From assembly GCA_033398695.1 (NCBI GenBank), contig CM065801.1, forward strand, positions 52,214,358 to 52,278,357: DNA of 64,000 nt, given 5' to 3'. The stretch is from Orobanche coerulescens. Taxonomy: Eukaryota; Streptophyta; Magnoliopsida; Lamiales; Orobanchaceae. Both the position numbers and the translations under genes were made by a program. Each line of letters opens with the position of its first letter. The first letter of the stretch is position 1. Shown here piece after piece: positions 49,801 to 61,898 of this stretch. The notes beneath the pieces are model-generated. The model saw nothing but the letters and a program-made list of their open reading frames with translations, ran no database searches and was not told the DNA's origin.

Positions 49801-51070
49801 CTTAAACTGGCTCCTATCGGCACCAACGTTGGCGGTCGCACCAGTGTCGACGTACCAACCAACTTGGTTCTCAACGTGGTTGACCTCCTCGGTAACCACA
49901 GCAGTAAGGTCATCCTCTCTCCACTCGCCGTTAGTCTCGGCGATGTTGGAAACATGTTTCTTCTTCTTGTTGGCCTTCAGCTTCTGGCAGTCCTTCGCCG
50001 CGTGCCCATGTTTGCCACAGTTGAAGCAATCGCCATCAAATTTCTTGACTGGTTGCTTCCCTTTGTTCTTGTTTTGGACACTTGGGTGAGCCCGTTTGAT
50101 GGAGGGACCGCCTTGCTCCAACAGATTGGCCCTAGCATCAATCAGGCCTCTTGGTTTATGATTATTTTTGCGCATGTCAGACTCGATGTGCAATTTCACA
50201 ATCAAGTCTTCAAGAGTCATCTCCTTTCGCTTGTGCTTAAGGTAGCCCTTGATGTCTTTCCAACTGGGGGGCAACTTCTCGATCACAATTGCAATAGTAA
50301 AAGCATCCAGTAGGACCATTCCCTCGGCATTGACATCATGAATGATGAGTTGGAACTCTTGCACTTGTTCCATGACACGCCTTGAGTCAACCATCTTGTA
50401 GTCCAGATACTTGGTGACTACAAACTTCTTTGTACCTGCATTATCACTACGGTACTTCATTTCAAGTGCTTCCCACATCTCTTTTGATGTGTTTACAACA
50501 GAGTATACATTGTACAAACTATCCTCTAAAGAATTTAGAATAAAGTTTTTACAAAGATAGTCTCCATTGTGCTAATTGTCATAGGCAGCTCGGACTGTGA
50601 AACTAGTCTCTTGAGCACTTGGCGCCTGTGGTGCATCTTCCTTAAGGAAGTTTGCAAAGCCCAATGTTGTCAAATAGAACAACATCTTCTGTTGCCACCT
50701 TTTAAAGTCGATTCCACCAAACTTTGGCGGCTTTTCGGCGGCAGGCATCATCCTTGGCCCCGAGGTTGTTCCAAAAAAGGAACCACTCATGTTGAACCCG
50801 TAGGCTCAAACACTAGACCCTAACATGGATCCAACGGTACCACTAAAAGTGGAACCTACGGTGCCACTCGAGGTGGATCCACCGGTATTCAGAAAGGGGT
50901 TCGAAAACACCCATGGAGTTGTTGATGAGGTAGTTGAGCTCATCATGCTGGACATGGTTGCGGCAATGGTGTTTTCCACGTTCGAAGCGGCGGTTGCGGA
51001 GGTAAAGGAAGCGGTGGTGTTGGAGTCGGTGGAAGCAGCAGTCGTCATCTCCAGTTGTAGGATTCGGCAA
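46822..51070 (-). pseudogene. Copia-B gag-pol (frameshifted)
   Basis: Minus-strand polyprotein. It starts near 51048 with a Ser/Thr-rich N-terminus. PPKFGGIDFKRWQQKM follows near 50720 and the zinc knuckle [14 protein letters not shown] near 50030. The protease motif [11 protein letters not shown] lies near 49850. The pre-integrase region ([26 protein letters not shown]) and integrase core ([31 protein letters not shown]) end at 48943. RT follows in 48768-48076 (WKEAVQSEIHSIL, LLEGCKTLGCKWI, DTYSPVTRITS) and 47979-47287 (YGLKQAPLQWH, CLFIDDMLIMG). RNase H is in 47232-46822 ([23 protein letters not shown]). Breaks lie near 50800, 50520, 48940-48770, 48075-47980 and 47285-47233. The 524-residue open block 50517-48943 is the best preserved part. 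Confidence 0.9.
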
Positions 51071-51091
51071 GTAGATATTTCGTCTTGCGTT

Positions 51092-52115
51092 TGTTGTATT
51101 TCTTTGTTACAAACTTGCTTGGCGGAAAAAGAAATTACAACTGGACGACAAAAATTACAACTCGAAAACAGAAACTACAAACTCGTACGGAAATGAAAAT
51201 ACAAAACTCGAAACAGAATTGAAAATACAAGAAAATAAATTATAAAACCGTAAACTAATGTCAAGTCGAGGAATCCTCTATCCGCAAGACGAAATACGCC
51301 CCGGTAGTGCTCTCGGTTCTGACGTATCGCCCCCAAAGATAAAACGGCAACGTCTCGTAGGTAGTAGCACCACAAGACCTACGAGCTCCGGCGAACTTGA
51401 ATGAGGCGAGGATGAAGTTGATACTATGAACTATGAACTGTATGCTTTATGGTGGAGTTTCGAAAATTGCATGTACAGAAGCAAAGGAATGCATGCCTAT
51501 TTATAGGCCATTCACACCTGCAGAGGGGTTTAAACACAACCCTTAAGGCTGTCATAATGCAGGCATTCATGCCTGCATTGAACACAGGAGTTACACAATT
51601 CAAGGCAGTGATTACTGCCCGTTTTGAATTTGAACAGGCAGCCTTAACACCTCCTCATAACACCTGGGAGGTTACTGGCCTAGCTCATGGCCAAGCCCAC
51701 GAACAGGCCCAAAGACCAGCCTAAAGACCAATTGCCAAGATCCAAGATCCCAGATTCAAGGTCCACGGTCCACGCGGCTCGCGGCTGAGGCCGAGGCTGA
51801 GGCGATGCGGGCGGGCGGCGGCGGCGCGCGCGTATGCGCGCATGTGGGCTTTAAGCCCATACACACGTGCCATTAATTATTACATACATAAAGGTAACTC
51901 CTTATATACTATAATAATGATGGTTCATTATTCAATGTAGGATTCCATCCCTTATTAATTCATAATTAAGTGACAAACTTTAATTCACTATTTCTCACTC
52001 ACCGGGAATCGGTTTAGAGAAAGTGAATATACCACGATCATATACTCGAAACGTAGATCGATCCTATGAAATTTAGTTTTACAAAATAAAATTAAAATCA
52101 TTAATGATTCCAACA
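51092..52115 (-). repeat. Copia-B 5' LTR (right copy)
   Basis: 1024 bp, matching 45114-46279. Palindromic TATA at 51495-51508. A GC-rich block lies at about 51770-51850. Confidence 0.9.
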
Positions 52116-52120
52116 TTTTT

Positions 52121-52380
52121 TTTCTTAACTTCTAGACCAATTCAACCATTATCAAATTAAAATAATGGAAAAAATAATCTTCGCAAGATTTTCTATTCTT
52201 TGTCCATATAATGGGGGAGGATTTTTTTTTCTTATAAAAATATGGTGGTGCAGGATGTGTGTACGTCCGTTTTTGCATCCAAATAAGTTGGTAAATCATA
52301 CTAGATGCCGAGATGCTCTGCAGCAAGACGAATATGAATTCAAGAAGATGAATGTAGAGGGTGTTCTCCAAGTGTAGTTC
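52121..52380 (+). other. Unassigned gene-like fragment, right of Copia-B
   Basis: Following a T-rich tract ending CAG near 52255, an open stretch encodes VRPFLHPNKLVNHTRCRD and DALQQDEYEFKKMNVEGV up to a stop at 52377. The upstream ATG-initiated reading through the T-rich tract looks artificial. It could be a second exon of the fragment at 44861-45113. I do not recognise the product, and it may be a captured or decayed host exon. Confidence 0.3.
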
Positions 52381-53659
52381 ATACCTTGTATAGATTTCTT
52401 TGATGTGATAGTCTTCATATTGATGATTAGAACGAAGTGATTAGGTTGGTGACAATTGCTTTGAACATAAGACTTTGACAAGATAAGATTAGTTGCGGAA
52501 GAACAAGAATCATAAGTGAGAGTAACTTAGAAATCGGTTGAACATACTTACCGTGTTATGAATTCGTCTAGATAACCGATACATGTATTAGGAATTGATG
52601 GGCAGCCTTGGAATGTGGTTTGTGACTATTTGTATATGCTGAAATCCGTAGACATCAACGTGTTATACCCATTATGATCATTCATTTCGCATGTAGTATG
52701 GTATTCGTTCGACGTAGTGTTCTTTGAGTAGTTCACCGGGAATCGGCCGAACAATGATGATTATACTCAGTCATCATTAGAACGTTTAGAATGTTCGTGT
52801 GATAGTATTGTTACGCAAGTTGAGTTGTCGTTATTTCATTTTGTGTAAGGTTCAAGGTTTGTGAACGGTTGATCGAAGGATCGGCCGTCGAGTTTGTTGA
52901 AGTATTTATTTCTTGCAATATTTCAAAGGCAAGTACATTAATTATGTTTTATGTATTGATGTTATACATGTTGTCGTGCATATGTGTCGTTGTTGTATGT
53001 CCACCTTGTGTTGGTCCGACAAGATCATCTTGGGACCTAGGCTAGCGTGCGCTGGATCATTGGACAGGTTTTTCCACCTCGTGTTAGTCCGACAGGATCA
53101 TCTTAGGATCTATGCAGTGAACGCTGGATCATCAGAATTACCATATGTATTTTGTTATGTCATGTTATGTTTATCATATCGTGTACGGCATTGTGAGTCT
53201 TCTCGTAGTAGAGACTCGTTGTTATTGTTGTCGTTGATGTTGTTGTCTTTATTCCTCATGAGATGTTGAATAATTCGTTGTGTACAATTATCGTACTTGT
53301 ACTAGCATCGTTGTGCTAACCCCTTCGTGGGTGGACATTTGTTTTATGTTCAGGATACAAGAGAATGGGGAAACAACCACTAGAGCAACATGATAACGAG
53401 GGTGCAGAGTGATGTTACGGTCGAGATGCTTTGTCAGTTGTGTTTTATTTTAATAAAGTACTCGAGTACGTTGTCGTTTTGTTTGTGTTTTGAAGTTTGT
53501 ATTGGGGTGTTGGCCGATTTGTACTTTTCATACTCGTGATGTAATAATAAACTTTACAGTTGGTATTTAATAATGTTGTTTCTAAATTCTTCGCCTAGTA
53601 AATCCTTACATCAAGCATTTATGGCGATGTAATAATCCTGAATATCTCGGGGTGTTACA
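52381..53659 (+). repeat. 5' LTR of Gypsy-C (probably truncated)
   Basis: It ends GGGGTGTTACA at 53659, directly before a primer-binding site. The last several hundred bases match the solo LTR 55844-61893 in inverse orientation, for example the repeats around CCTCGTGTTGGTCCGACAAG with GATCATCTTGGGA (53000-53130 and 56340-56470). Full LTRs of this family are about 2.2 kb, so the U3 part seems missing. The left boundary is approximate. Confidence 0.65.
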
Positions 53660-53664
53660 GAATA

Positions 53665-53676
53665 TGGTATCGGAGC
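53665..53676 (+). other. Primer-binding site of Gypsy-C
   Basis: TGGTATCGGAGC, five bases after the LTR end, one mismatch from the usual TGGTATCAGAGC. Confidence 0.8.
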
Positions 53677-53898
53677 TAATATTATGGATATCTTGGCCGT
53701 TGGGTTAAATCAGGGTTCAGATGTGTCTTTTTGAGTTAACCGGCCGCGAATAACATCATTGTACTGCCTACGTCTTCATGTGAGCGGTGGTTGTAAGTTT
53801 CCTAACCTCTATCTTGTCCTTTACATGTTATGTCCTTTTTGATAATTGAACATTAGAACGATATTAGTTCCTGTATATTGAGTATGTATGCTTACATT

Positions 53899-55140
53899 AT
53901 GTTGAGAGAAGGACGTGGACGTGGTTGCGATCGTGGACGCGAACGTAGAAATGCTGAGAGGGAAGCTTCACCCTCTATTTCTGATTCACTGTCAGATTAG
54001 GCTAACTACAGTTCTGGCGAACAACAAGAGTCTGTCAACAATGAACGAGATCAAACCGTGGAGAGGAACGCCGAACCTGCTGTTCCCGACATCCTTCGTC
54101 AAGTGGTCAACCAAATGACCCAATTTGCTCAAGTTGTGGACAGAATGCAAGTGGCGGTAGAATTACAGCCTGGAGATAGACAGCAAGGCATCCCAAACTT
54201 GAGAAATCGAGGAGATAGATGGCTACATGAGGTGGCGAAGATGCACCCACCGAAGTTCGATGGTTTTTCTAAGACGCCAATATGGGATCACTGGCTGAGA
54301 TAGATGGAGAAAGTATTTGCAGGGATTAACTACCCGGACAACTGGAAAGCCCCCATTGCCCAATATTTCCTGACGGGAGAAGCATCCGAGTGGTGGGAAG
54401 CCATTCGAACTATTGATCATGATGCCGATTGGGGAGAGTTCAAACTGATAATGGAAGCCTAATACTGCCCTCGTCCGGTAAGAGAAGCTAAGGTTCGAGA
54501 GTTCTTCTACGCGCAACCGTCGGACGTACCTGTGGCTCAAACGATTAAGACATTTAATCAGCAGCTGGCATTTGTTCGACACCTGGTCAGAACCGATGTA
54601 GAAATGATGATTCACTTTGATATGAGAATGAAGTCGGAGATACAGAGGTACATATCAGGTTTTGAATGCAACACTCTCCACCAGTATCAAGACAAAGCTC
54701 TAGCGTATGAAATGAAAGAAGCAGCTATGTAAAAGTTCTCTGAGTCCAAGAAACAGAAAGTCTCTGGTGGTTTTGTAGAGCACAAGAGTAGTGGGCCCCG
54801 CAAAGCTCAGTCATTCTTTCATTCATTCAATAGGCCTTCGCATCTATCCAATGGTGTAAAGAACTCCAAATCAGTATCAGCAATTATAGATGCAGCTAGA
54901 AAGTGTTTTAACTGTGGTTGGACAGGACATTATCGACGTGATTGCTCACTTCCCTCTATGACGTGTTATTATTGTGGATGAGAAGGACATCGAGCAGTGT
55001 TCTGCAAAGAGGCTGCAAAATCTTTTGGAGATCGTAATTCGCATCCAGTTCAGAGAGAGGTGAGTGTCCCTCAGACGCAACAGAGTCTTCAGCCACCCCA
55101 GAATTTCGGTTGAGGTAGAGGCAGAGGACAGTTCGACTGA
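53899..55140 (+). pseudogene. Gypsy-C gag (stop codons)
   Basis: The start MLREGRGRG at 53899 gives an Arg/Gly-rich N-terminus like Gypsy-A gag. The gag core at 54100-54730 includes MHPPKFDGFSKT, AQYFLTGEASEWWEAI and SEIQRYISGFECNTLH. Two zinc knuckles lie near 54910-55010 (CFNCGWTGHYRRDC and CYYCG-stop-EGHRAVFC). In-frame stops occur near 53998, 54301, 54461, 54730, 54979, 55112 and 55138. Several sit where tryptophan or arginine is usual. The frame is otherwise continuous, in contrast to the indel-rich Gypsy-A. Confidence 0.85.
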
Positions 55141-55149
55141 AAAGAAGCA

Positions 55150-55843
55150 TTGAGTGCTGGGTCCACTCCTCCACGCCTTTATGAGATGAGAAGGGCAGGC
55201 GATCAGAATGCAGCTGTCGCATCATGTACTGTTCATATCCTTTTACAATTAGTTAGTGTTTTGTTCGATACAGGAGCTACACACTCGTTTATATCATTGT
55301 CTTGTGTTAATCATTTGAACATTTCTTATTTTCATGAATGTGAACCTTATGTTGTGGGTACCGAGTGGGGAAAGAATTGTGGGGAATTTAGAAACTAGAG
55401 ATTTTCCTGTGTCAATTGGAGGTAAAGACTGGCCTTGAAATCTGATCGTGGTGGAAATTCAAGGAGATGATCTGATTCTCGAAGACGATTGGCTTAACCG
55501 CTACTGACTATTATGAACTACCGGAAGAAAAATATTTTGATGATAGATGAAGATGGTTTCGAAATCTTATTTGAAGGATGGTTACCAGGAAGTTTAGGAA
55601 AAGTGATCAAAGCTATGAAAGCGGTCAAACTACTAAAGCAGGGTTGTACTGGGTACTGGTGTTATGCGATGAATAAAGAAGAAGAAGAGTAGAGCTTTCA
55701 TCCATTCCTGTTGTGAGCGAATTTCCAGACGTGTTCCCTGACGAATTACCTGGACTACCTCCACAACAAGATGTAGAGTTTACCATCGAGCTAGAGATGG
55801 GAGCTACACCGATTTCTAAGGCGCCATATAGAATGGCACCTAC
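55150..55843 (+). pseudogene. Gypsy-C protease and start of RT (5' part of split pol)
   Basis: The aspartic-protease motif [13 protein letters not shown] lies near 55258-55296. A frame break near 55360-55710 is followed by FPDVFPDELPGLPP and [12 protein letters not shown], the RT entry region. Coding stops exactly at the inserted LTR. The 5-bp CCTAC duplication (55839-55843 and 61894-61898) rejoins the frame in 61899 onward, so both parts were one gene. Confidence 0.85.
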
Positions 55844-57059
55844 TGTAACACCCCGAGATAATCAGAATAATTACAGTGCCGTAAATCCTTTATATAAGGA
55901 TTTACAAGGCTAAATTAAAAGAAATATTGAGCAATACGAATAATACCACCAATAGTTGTATAATATAGTAACCGGTTTAAACATCCAAAACAATCCCATT
56001 TATTACAAAATTCTCAAATCACCATAAAGAAGACATGTACTCGAGTACTAAACACAAAACCAGAATACCAGAACAATTCAGACGGATAACATCACTGTGC
56101 CCCATCGTCATCATGCCGACACTGTGGTTGCTTCCCCGCTCCTCAGCTACCTAAACATTAAACAAATGTCCACCCCCATAGGGGTTAGCAAAACGATGCT
56201 AGTACAAGTACCAAAACTATACAAAATCAGATATGCAACAAAAATGCATAGCAAAACAAAAACCATGGACTCCCTCTACCGGAATACAACGATGCGAATC
56301 CACATGATTCCATCAACACTACACAGGGTAATCCAATGATCCAGTACCCTCAGCATAGATCCCAAGATGATCCCATTGGACCAACACGAGGTGGAAAAAC
56401 CTGTCCAATGATCCAGCATCCTCAGCATAGATCCCAAGATGATCCTGTCGGACCAACACGAGGTGGACAACTGATCCAGCGCCCTCAGCATAGATCACAC
56501 GCTCCCATCGGATCAATACAACATATATAATACAACTATGCATATTCATATGCAAATCACTATGTTCATCAACATGAACAACATATGAATCATAATATGA
56601 ACGACATTATGACAAATCAGCTTGGACGACCTCATGTTCAACAACATGAATGACAATATGCATGATCAAAATCATCAACATTAAACCAAAAATCAAATTA
56701 AGGTACTTGCCTCAGAAATGGCGACAAGGATCGATACTTCCAATAACCTTTAACCCACTCGAAGAACTCTCACTTGATCAATTCACAATATCCGAACCTT
56801 AATTATACAATAACACCAATATAACTAACGATTCTAGATAATTGCTTCTAAACTTTAAACGAACATGAAAAGGCATAATCTATCCGATTATGATAAACAC
56901 ACTAATCTGTCCCAAGCCATACCGGTCGAATCATTACTACAATACTTATCCGAACAATAATCTCATATTGTTTCAATCAAGACTAAACACATCTTTAGAT
57001 TGAATTCTACAATTATACCTCATGATAGTTCGTCTTACACACTAGTAGAAAAAGAGTCT

Positions 57060-57290
57060 TTCTTGACGCGCATTTGGCGTCATAAAGGGCCTTTATGACG
57101 CGCAAATGCTGGTCATAGAAGGACCAGTCATAACTCATTATGACTCGCATTTGTTCGTCATTGTACAATGACACGCACTTATGACACCCACTTTATGACG
57201 CCCTTTTCTGACAACTATATATGCGTGTCATAAAAGTTATGACCCCTTTTTCTGATTTCAGTTTTTGCGTGTCATAACTTCAAAATTTTT
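57060..57290. repeat. Left subterminal repeats of CACTA-2
   Basis: Repeated ATGACGCGCAAATG, GACGCGCATTTGG, GCGTCATAAA and CGTGTCATAA-type motifs, several as inverted pairs (GGCGTCATAAAGGGC beside CTTTATGACGCGC). Probably transposase-binding sites. Confidence 0.75.
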
Positions 57291-58190
<900 letters not shown>

Positions 58191-58416
58191 CTGAAAGAGA
58201 GAATCATCTATATGTAAGAAAAACATTTACCGGCAAGCCTAACAAGTTAAACTCTCAAATGAAATGAAGTATCACCTTCCCCTCCATGAATGTCATGTTC
58301 CGGTCAAACCTACATACAATGCAGGTCTAAAGTGGGTGTAGGAACAATATGGGAAATTGGATATAGGCCTGGTTGGAACCTGGAAGCTGCTGAGAGAAGA
58401 AGCGGTAGGGACTGAG

Positions 58417-58597
58417 ATCCATAAAGGACAAACACCATGTGCTAAAGCGCTCCGGTAGTGCAAGATAGGGGGAGATTGGTCATATATGTACGCATCCTTC
58501 CCCTTGCATTTCTGCAGAGAGGTTGTTTCTACGACCCGAATCCGTGACCTGTAGGTCACTAGTAGAGCGACTCATCCTTGCGCCAAGGCATCCATAA
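58417..58597 (-). mobile_element. Au-like tRNA-derived SINE
   Basis: The SINE is 58425-58589 on the minus strand, flanked by ATCCATAA (58417-58424 and 58590-58597). The 5' part is tRNA-like, with a B-box-like GGATTCGGGTCG (58532-58549 region). It is followed by GTAGAAACAACCTCTCTGCA and GAAATGCAAGGGGAAGGATG with GCGTACA, characteristic of the plant Au SINE family from memory. The 3' end runs through CGCTTTAGCACATGGTGTTT. It lies within the intron-like part of the captured HSP70/ACBP segment. Confidence 0.85.
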
Positions 58598-58899
58598 TAA
58601 GAAAAAAAAATCACTATTGATTTGATATTACTGCCATTCAACTCCACATGTAACTATTTTTTCACTCAACATTATTGAATTGACCTCTCCCTATGTGGGT
58701 GTAGATGGGGGTGGAGAATGCTGTATCAGTTCAAGAGTAAAATTTCCCAAAAAAGAAATTAATACTAAAATCAACAAGAAATAACCTTCCTCTGTGACCT
58801 TCTTGTTTAGTGGGCTAAATATTATGATAAAATATGGAGAATGTCAATAACCAGCTAAAAAGGGACTACAACAAAGAGGATAATCCTCAGGATACTTAC

Positions 58900-59215
58900 G
58901 AATCAGACTCTGATTCCTCCTCATATATGAAGCTACTAAATACAGGCCCCATTGGTCCATGGGAGCCTGCATTATGTGCTTCACTGCTCCCTTCATCTCT
59001 TTTCTTCTGTTACACAACACATAGGAAAGCCAACAACAACAATAATCAAGATGAGAGCTAGCAAATGTATTATTTGGTAAAAGTAGAAATTGTATTAATG
59101 ATTCTGATCTCACAGTGGCAGCACCGACCCAATTTGGATATAACTCGGTAACTATGTCAATGTACTTCTCCATTGCTTCTTCAGAGGCATGGTGCCCGGC
59201 TTCTTCCATGCTTGC
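58900..59215 (-). pseudogene. Captured acyl-CoA-binding protein fragment (ACBP1/2-like, two exons)
   Basis: ACBPs bind long-chain acyl-CoA esters. Plant ACBP1/2 also have ankyrin repeats. Exon 59215-59114 (minus strand) follows a GTGTGTTAG acceptor. It encodes QAWKKPGTMP and, after a one-base loss, SEEAMEKYIDIVTELYPNW, the last helix of the ACBP domain. It ends at a GTGAGATC donor. Exon 58966-58900 follows an AATGCAG acceptor. It encodes GPMGPVFSSFIYEEESES, the linker typical of the ankyrin-type ACBPs, and ends at GTAAGTATCC. The rest of the gene is absent. It is flanked on both sides by captured mitochondrial HSP70 sequence in the same orientation, so the fragment was joined into that gene. 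Confidence 0.85.
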
Positions 59216-59394
59216 CTAACACACCAACAAGACAGGTCATTAATTTGGTTAGCGGATAGATCTTCAATCTCACAGGGTAAGTGAAAAGATCTATCATACA
59301 TGAGCGAGAAAGCCACACAGTACCACAAATTTCTGGTGTCATTAAAATATAACACTTTTTAACACAACAATATGAAGAACATTTGTATATCAAA

Positions 59395-60349
59395 AATACC
59401 GATAACATCACTTCCAGCTGGTTTTGTCCGCATCAAGAAGAAAATACGTTCGAATATCTAAGGTAGGGTTCGGCCTTGAATTGAAGAAAGTATGATCAGA
59501 AATACACCGAATGGCCTTGCAAGACCCGCCCACTTGTTGCTCAATGACCATGACGGCTTGGTGTTTCCAGTTAACTGATATGAGATGCAAATCATATTAC
59601 AAAGTTAATTAATTGTATAACGAAGTGCTTAATGTCATTAAGATACAACACAACAAAGACAAGCAAGCATGCGAAGCGAAACCTCCGGACAAGTCATAAT
59701 TAGATTGCAAAAAAATGGAACTAAATTGTCAAACGACACTCGCATCTAGATTCGAGATGTAGACAACACGAGAATTGCTACCGCAAGGTATCAAATATTA
59801 TACAATTTGCTCAACGAATTAGAAACTAGATCGATATCCTGGTTTCGACATATAGTAAAATATAATACAATCTGAACAGAATCAACCAACTAAACCATTA
59901 AAAAAAAGACAAGCTCTCAAATCAATCAGAGGCCTATATATGCCGCATATACATCTCCTGGAATAAACATAAGTTCTGATGTAAAAATTACCAAAAGATG
60001 AATCAAACTCATACTTGTTCTCCACTTTTTTATACTTTTATAAATCACTCCCTTTCAAAACCATCAGACAGAAAATCGAGAATTCCTCATACCAATAATA
60101 CATCTCTTGGTACTATATGTGATTAACGAAAAATATCATCCATACAACCAGATAAAATCCAATTAAACATAACAAACAACAGATCGACACATGGGCACCA
60201 AAACCAGTACCAAAATGGAAACTAAGATAGAAGTACAAACAGTCACAAAATAGACTCATGATAAAGAGACGTACGGTTTTGAATGTAGAAATAGGAGCCG
60301 ATGAAAATTCACGGCGGCGGAGAGATCGGAGGAGAACGGTGGTCGCCAT
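59395..60349 (-). pseudogene. Captured 5' end of mitochondrial HSP70 (transit-peptide exon, exon 2 part)
   Basis: Exon 1 (60349-60275) starts ATG and encodes MATTVLLRSLRRREFSSAPI and STFKT, an Arg/Ser-rich mitochondrial transit peptide without acidic residues before the first Glu, like plant mtHSC70. It ends ACC with donor GTACGTC. After an intron of 700 bp, acceptor ATATCAG leads to exon 2 (59574 on): LTGNTKPSWSLSNKWAGLAR, in frame with exon 1. After about 75 diverged bases comes TKPAGSDVIGI, the start of the ATPase domain. Sequence leaves the HSP70 pattern at about 59395, inside the exon, and ACBP sequence follows. The first phosphate-binding loop is therefore lost. Confidence 0.88.
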
Positions 60350-60440
60350 TGATAAAATAGATAGAGAAAGTTTAGCTGCTTTCGAAGTGGCTTTCTCCTT
60401 TATTCTAGAGCAGTTGTGCTAGGGTTTAGGGTTTATGAGG
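60350..60440 (-). promoter_or_regulatory. Captured 5' UTR/promoter piece with telo-box
   Basis: Upstream of the captured ATG the minus strand reads AAACCCTAAACCCT at 60434-60421, a telo-box as in promoters of plant housekeeping, translation and chaperone genes. This indicates that proximal promoter and 5' UTR came with the exons. Pyrimidine/purine-rich sequence extends to about 60690. Confidence 0.6.
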
Positions 60441-60689
60441 AGGAGTTTAAGAGAGAGAGAGGAGGCGGTTCAACTGATGTGTGTGAGATTTGGGGGTGAA
60501 TCGACTAAGTGTGTGTGTTTGAGAGATTTGAGTGATTTGAGTGATGAATCGACTGATGTTTGTGAGAGATTTGTGAGATTTGGGTTAAGTGTTTGTGTTT
60601 GAGTGTGTTTCTTGTGTTGAGCGGGAATAGGAGGGAATGAATTGATAAGTGGAGTAGGAGGTAATATAGGGGGAATGAAAAGATATCAA

Positions 60690-60840
60690 TAAATTTTAAA
60701 AGATTATGACTGCCACTTTTTGACACATGTAAACTCGCGTCATCGCTAATGGAAATTTTACGCGTTATGACTCTGATTATGTGACTAAGCTATTTGCGAG
60801 TCATCTTCGACTATTGGTCATAAAAAAGGGTCAAGGAAGG
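60690..60840. repeat. Right subterminal repeats of CACTA-2
   Basis: Motifs GCGTCATCG, GCGTTATGACTC, GCGAGTCATC and GGTCATAAAAAAGGG echo the left subterminal region in reverse orientation. Confidence 0.65.
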
Positions 60841-61349
60841 GGCTGTTTCTACTAGTGACAAGGCCCCTAACCATACCCATCAACAATCCAATGCAACATG
60901 ATTTCCGAATTAACTTGAAGAACAACACAATCATCATATAAAACTCGTTACTAGGTTCAACATGATAATCATCATCTTCTACAAGGGATAAACCCTAAGT
61001 TCCATCCATCTAGTTCCCTTAAACATGTTGTTCGATCGTATAGTTCATAACAAGATTGATAATCTCAGTAATCTACTCCTGAACATTCCTAAAAACATGA
61101 ATTCCTGATGGTTAGAGTATCACATACCTTACTACGGAAGGAAACGACGAAATCACTTGATGAAAACCCGACTCCGGAAGCTTGAGTACCAATCCAAGAT
61201 GCTTCCCAACTTCAATAAGTAAGTAGAGATGGTAAAATTATGTTTTTGTGGTGGGAGAAGCTCTCTGGTCTTGCAGAAATCAGACAAGGGGTGAAAGACA
61301 ACGAGGTGAAATGAAATGGGGTGCTGTCCCATTTATAATGTTCTGAACT

Positions 61350-61745
61350 TTACGTACGTTAACAACAAGGCCTTACGTACGTTATCGCCTTAGCATAAGT
61401 TATTAGCCATTCTTAGCGTACGCTAATGTCCGGTAGTAGCTCACTGGCTCGTTTCTGGTCTTCGCTTATGTACGCTATCCAAAACCTTTACGTACATAAT
61501 CGTATGAACATAGCGCACGTTATCACCCATATCTAATGTACGTTAAGCCTTGTTGACCTGCTTTATTAAAAATCCATCCAGGTTCACGCGGGGAGAATCC
61601 GACATATCTCCTCCTGGCTCCACATGTCGACCTTATCTGATCTGCCTTTGACTGCTGCTTACGTACGCTATGCTTCGAATATAACGTACGTTATTTGTAA
61701 CTCTTAACTTACGTTATGCTCAACAACTAGCGTACGTTATGACGT
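61350..61745. promoter_or_regulatory. Palindromic U3 motif array of the solo LTR
   Basis: Repeated TTACGTACGTTA, TTAGCGTACGCTAA, TATGTACGCTAT, TAGCGCACGTTA, TAATGTACGTTA, TTACGTACGCTA and TAGCGTACGTTA (about a dozen). They lie directly upstream of a TATA-like site near 61333 on the minus strand. Same motif class as in LTR-D and LTR-A. Confidence 0.75.
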
Positions 61746-61898
61746 GCACATGCATGCATGCATGTATTGGAAACTCAAGAATGTAGGAATACGAATACGG
61801 GAAAAATTACACTTCGATTATTGATACCACAAAGTCGAATATTACAAGGTTCAAATACAGATAGAAATATTCAAAAATTATCCGAATATTAAACCTAC

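Larger units (their letters stand above)
45114..52115 (-). mobile_element. Ty1/Copia retrotransposon (Copia-B)
   Basis: LTRs 45114-46279 (1166 bp) and 51092-52115 (1024 bp) share TGTT(A/G)TATTT starts and GATTCCAACA ends in plus-strand reading. Flanks are TTTTT on both sides, a weak target duplication because it lies in a T run. A purine tract (minus strand ATGTGGGGGAT) abuts the 3' LTR at 46280-46290. The minus strand encodes gag, protease, integrase, RT and RNase H. Most of the LTR length difference lies around 45709-45880, where the left copy has extra sequence. Confidence 0.92.

Noticed and set aside
52165..52377. Complete 70-residue plus-strand protein
   Set aside because: The first half reads through a T-rich, intron-like tract. 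Only the part after about 52256 looks exonic, so I list a fragment and no gene.
58532..58589. tRNA-like sequence with a B-box
   Set aside because: It lacks a cloverleaf and is followed by Au-SINE body and flanked by an 8-bp duplication, so it is a SINE and not a tRNA gene.
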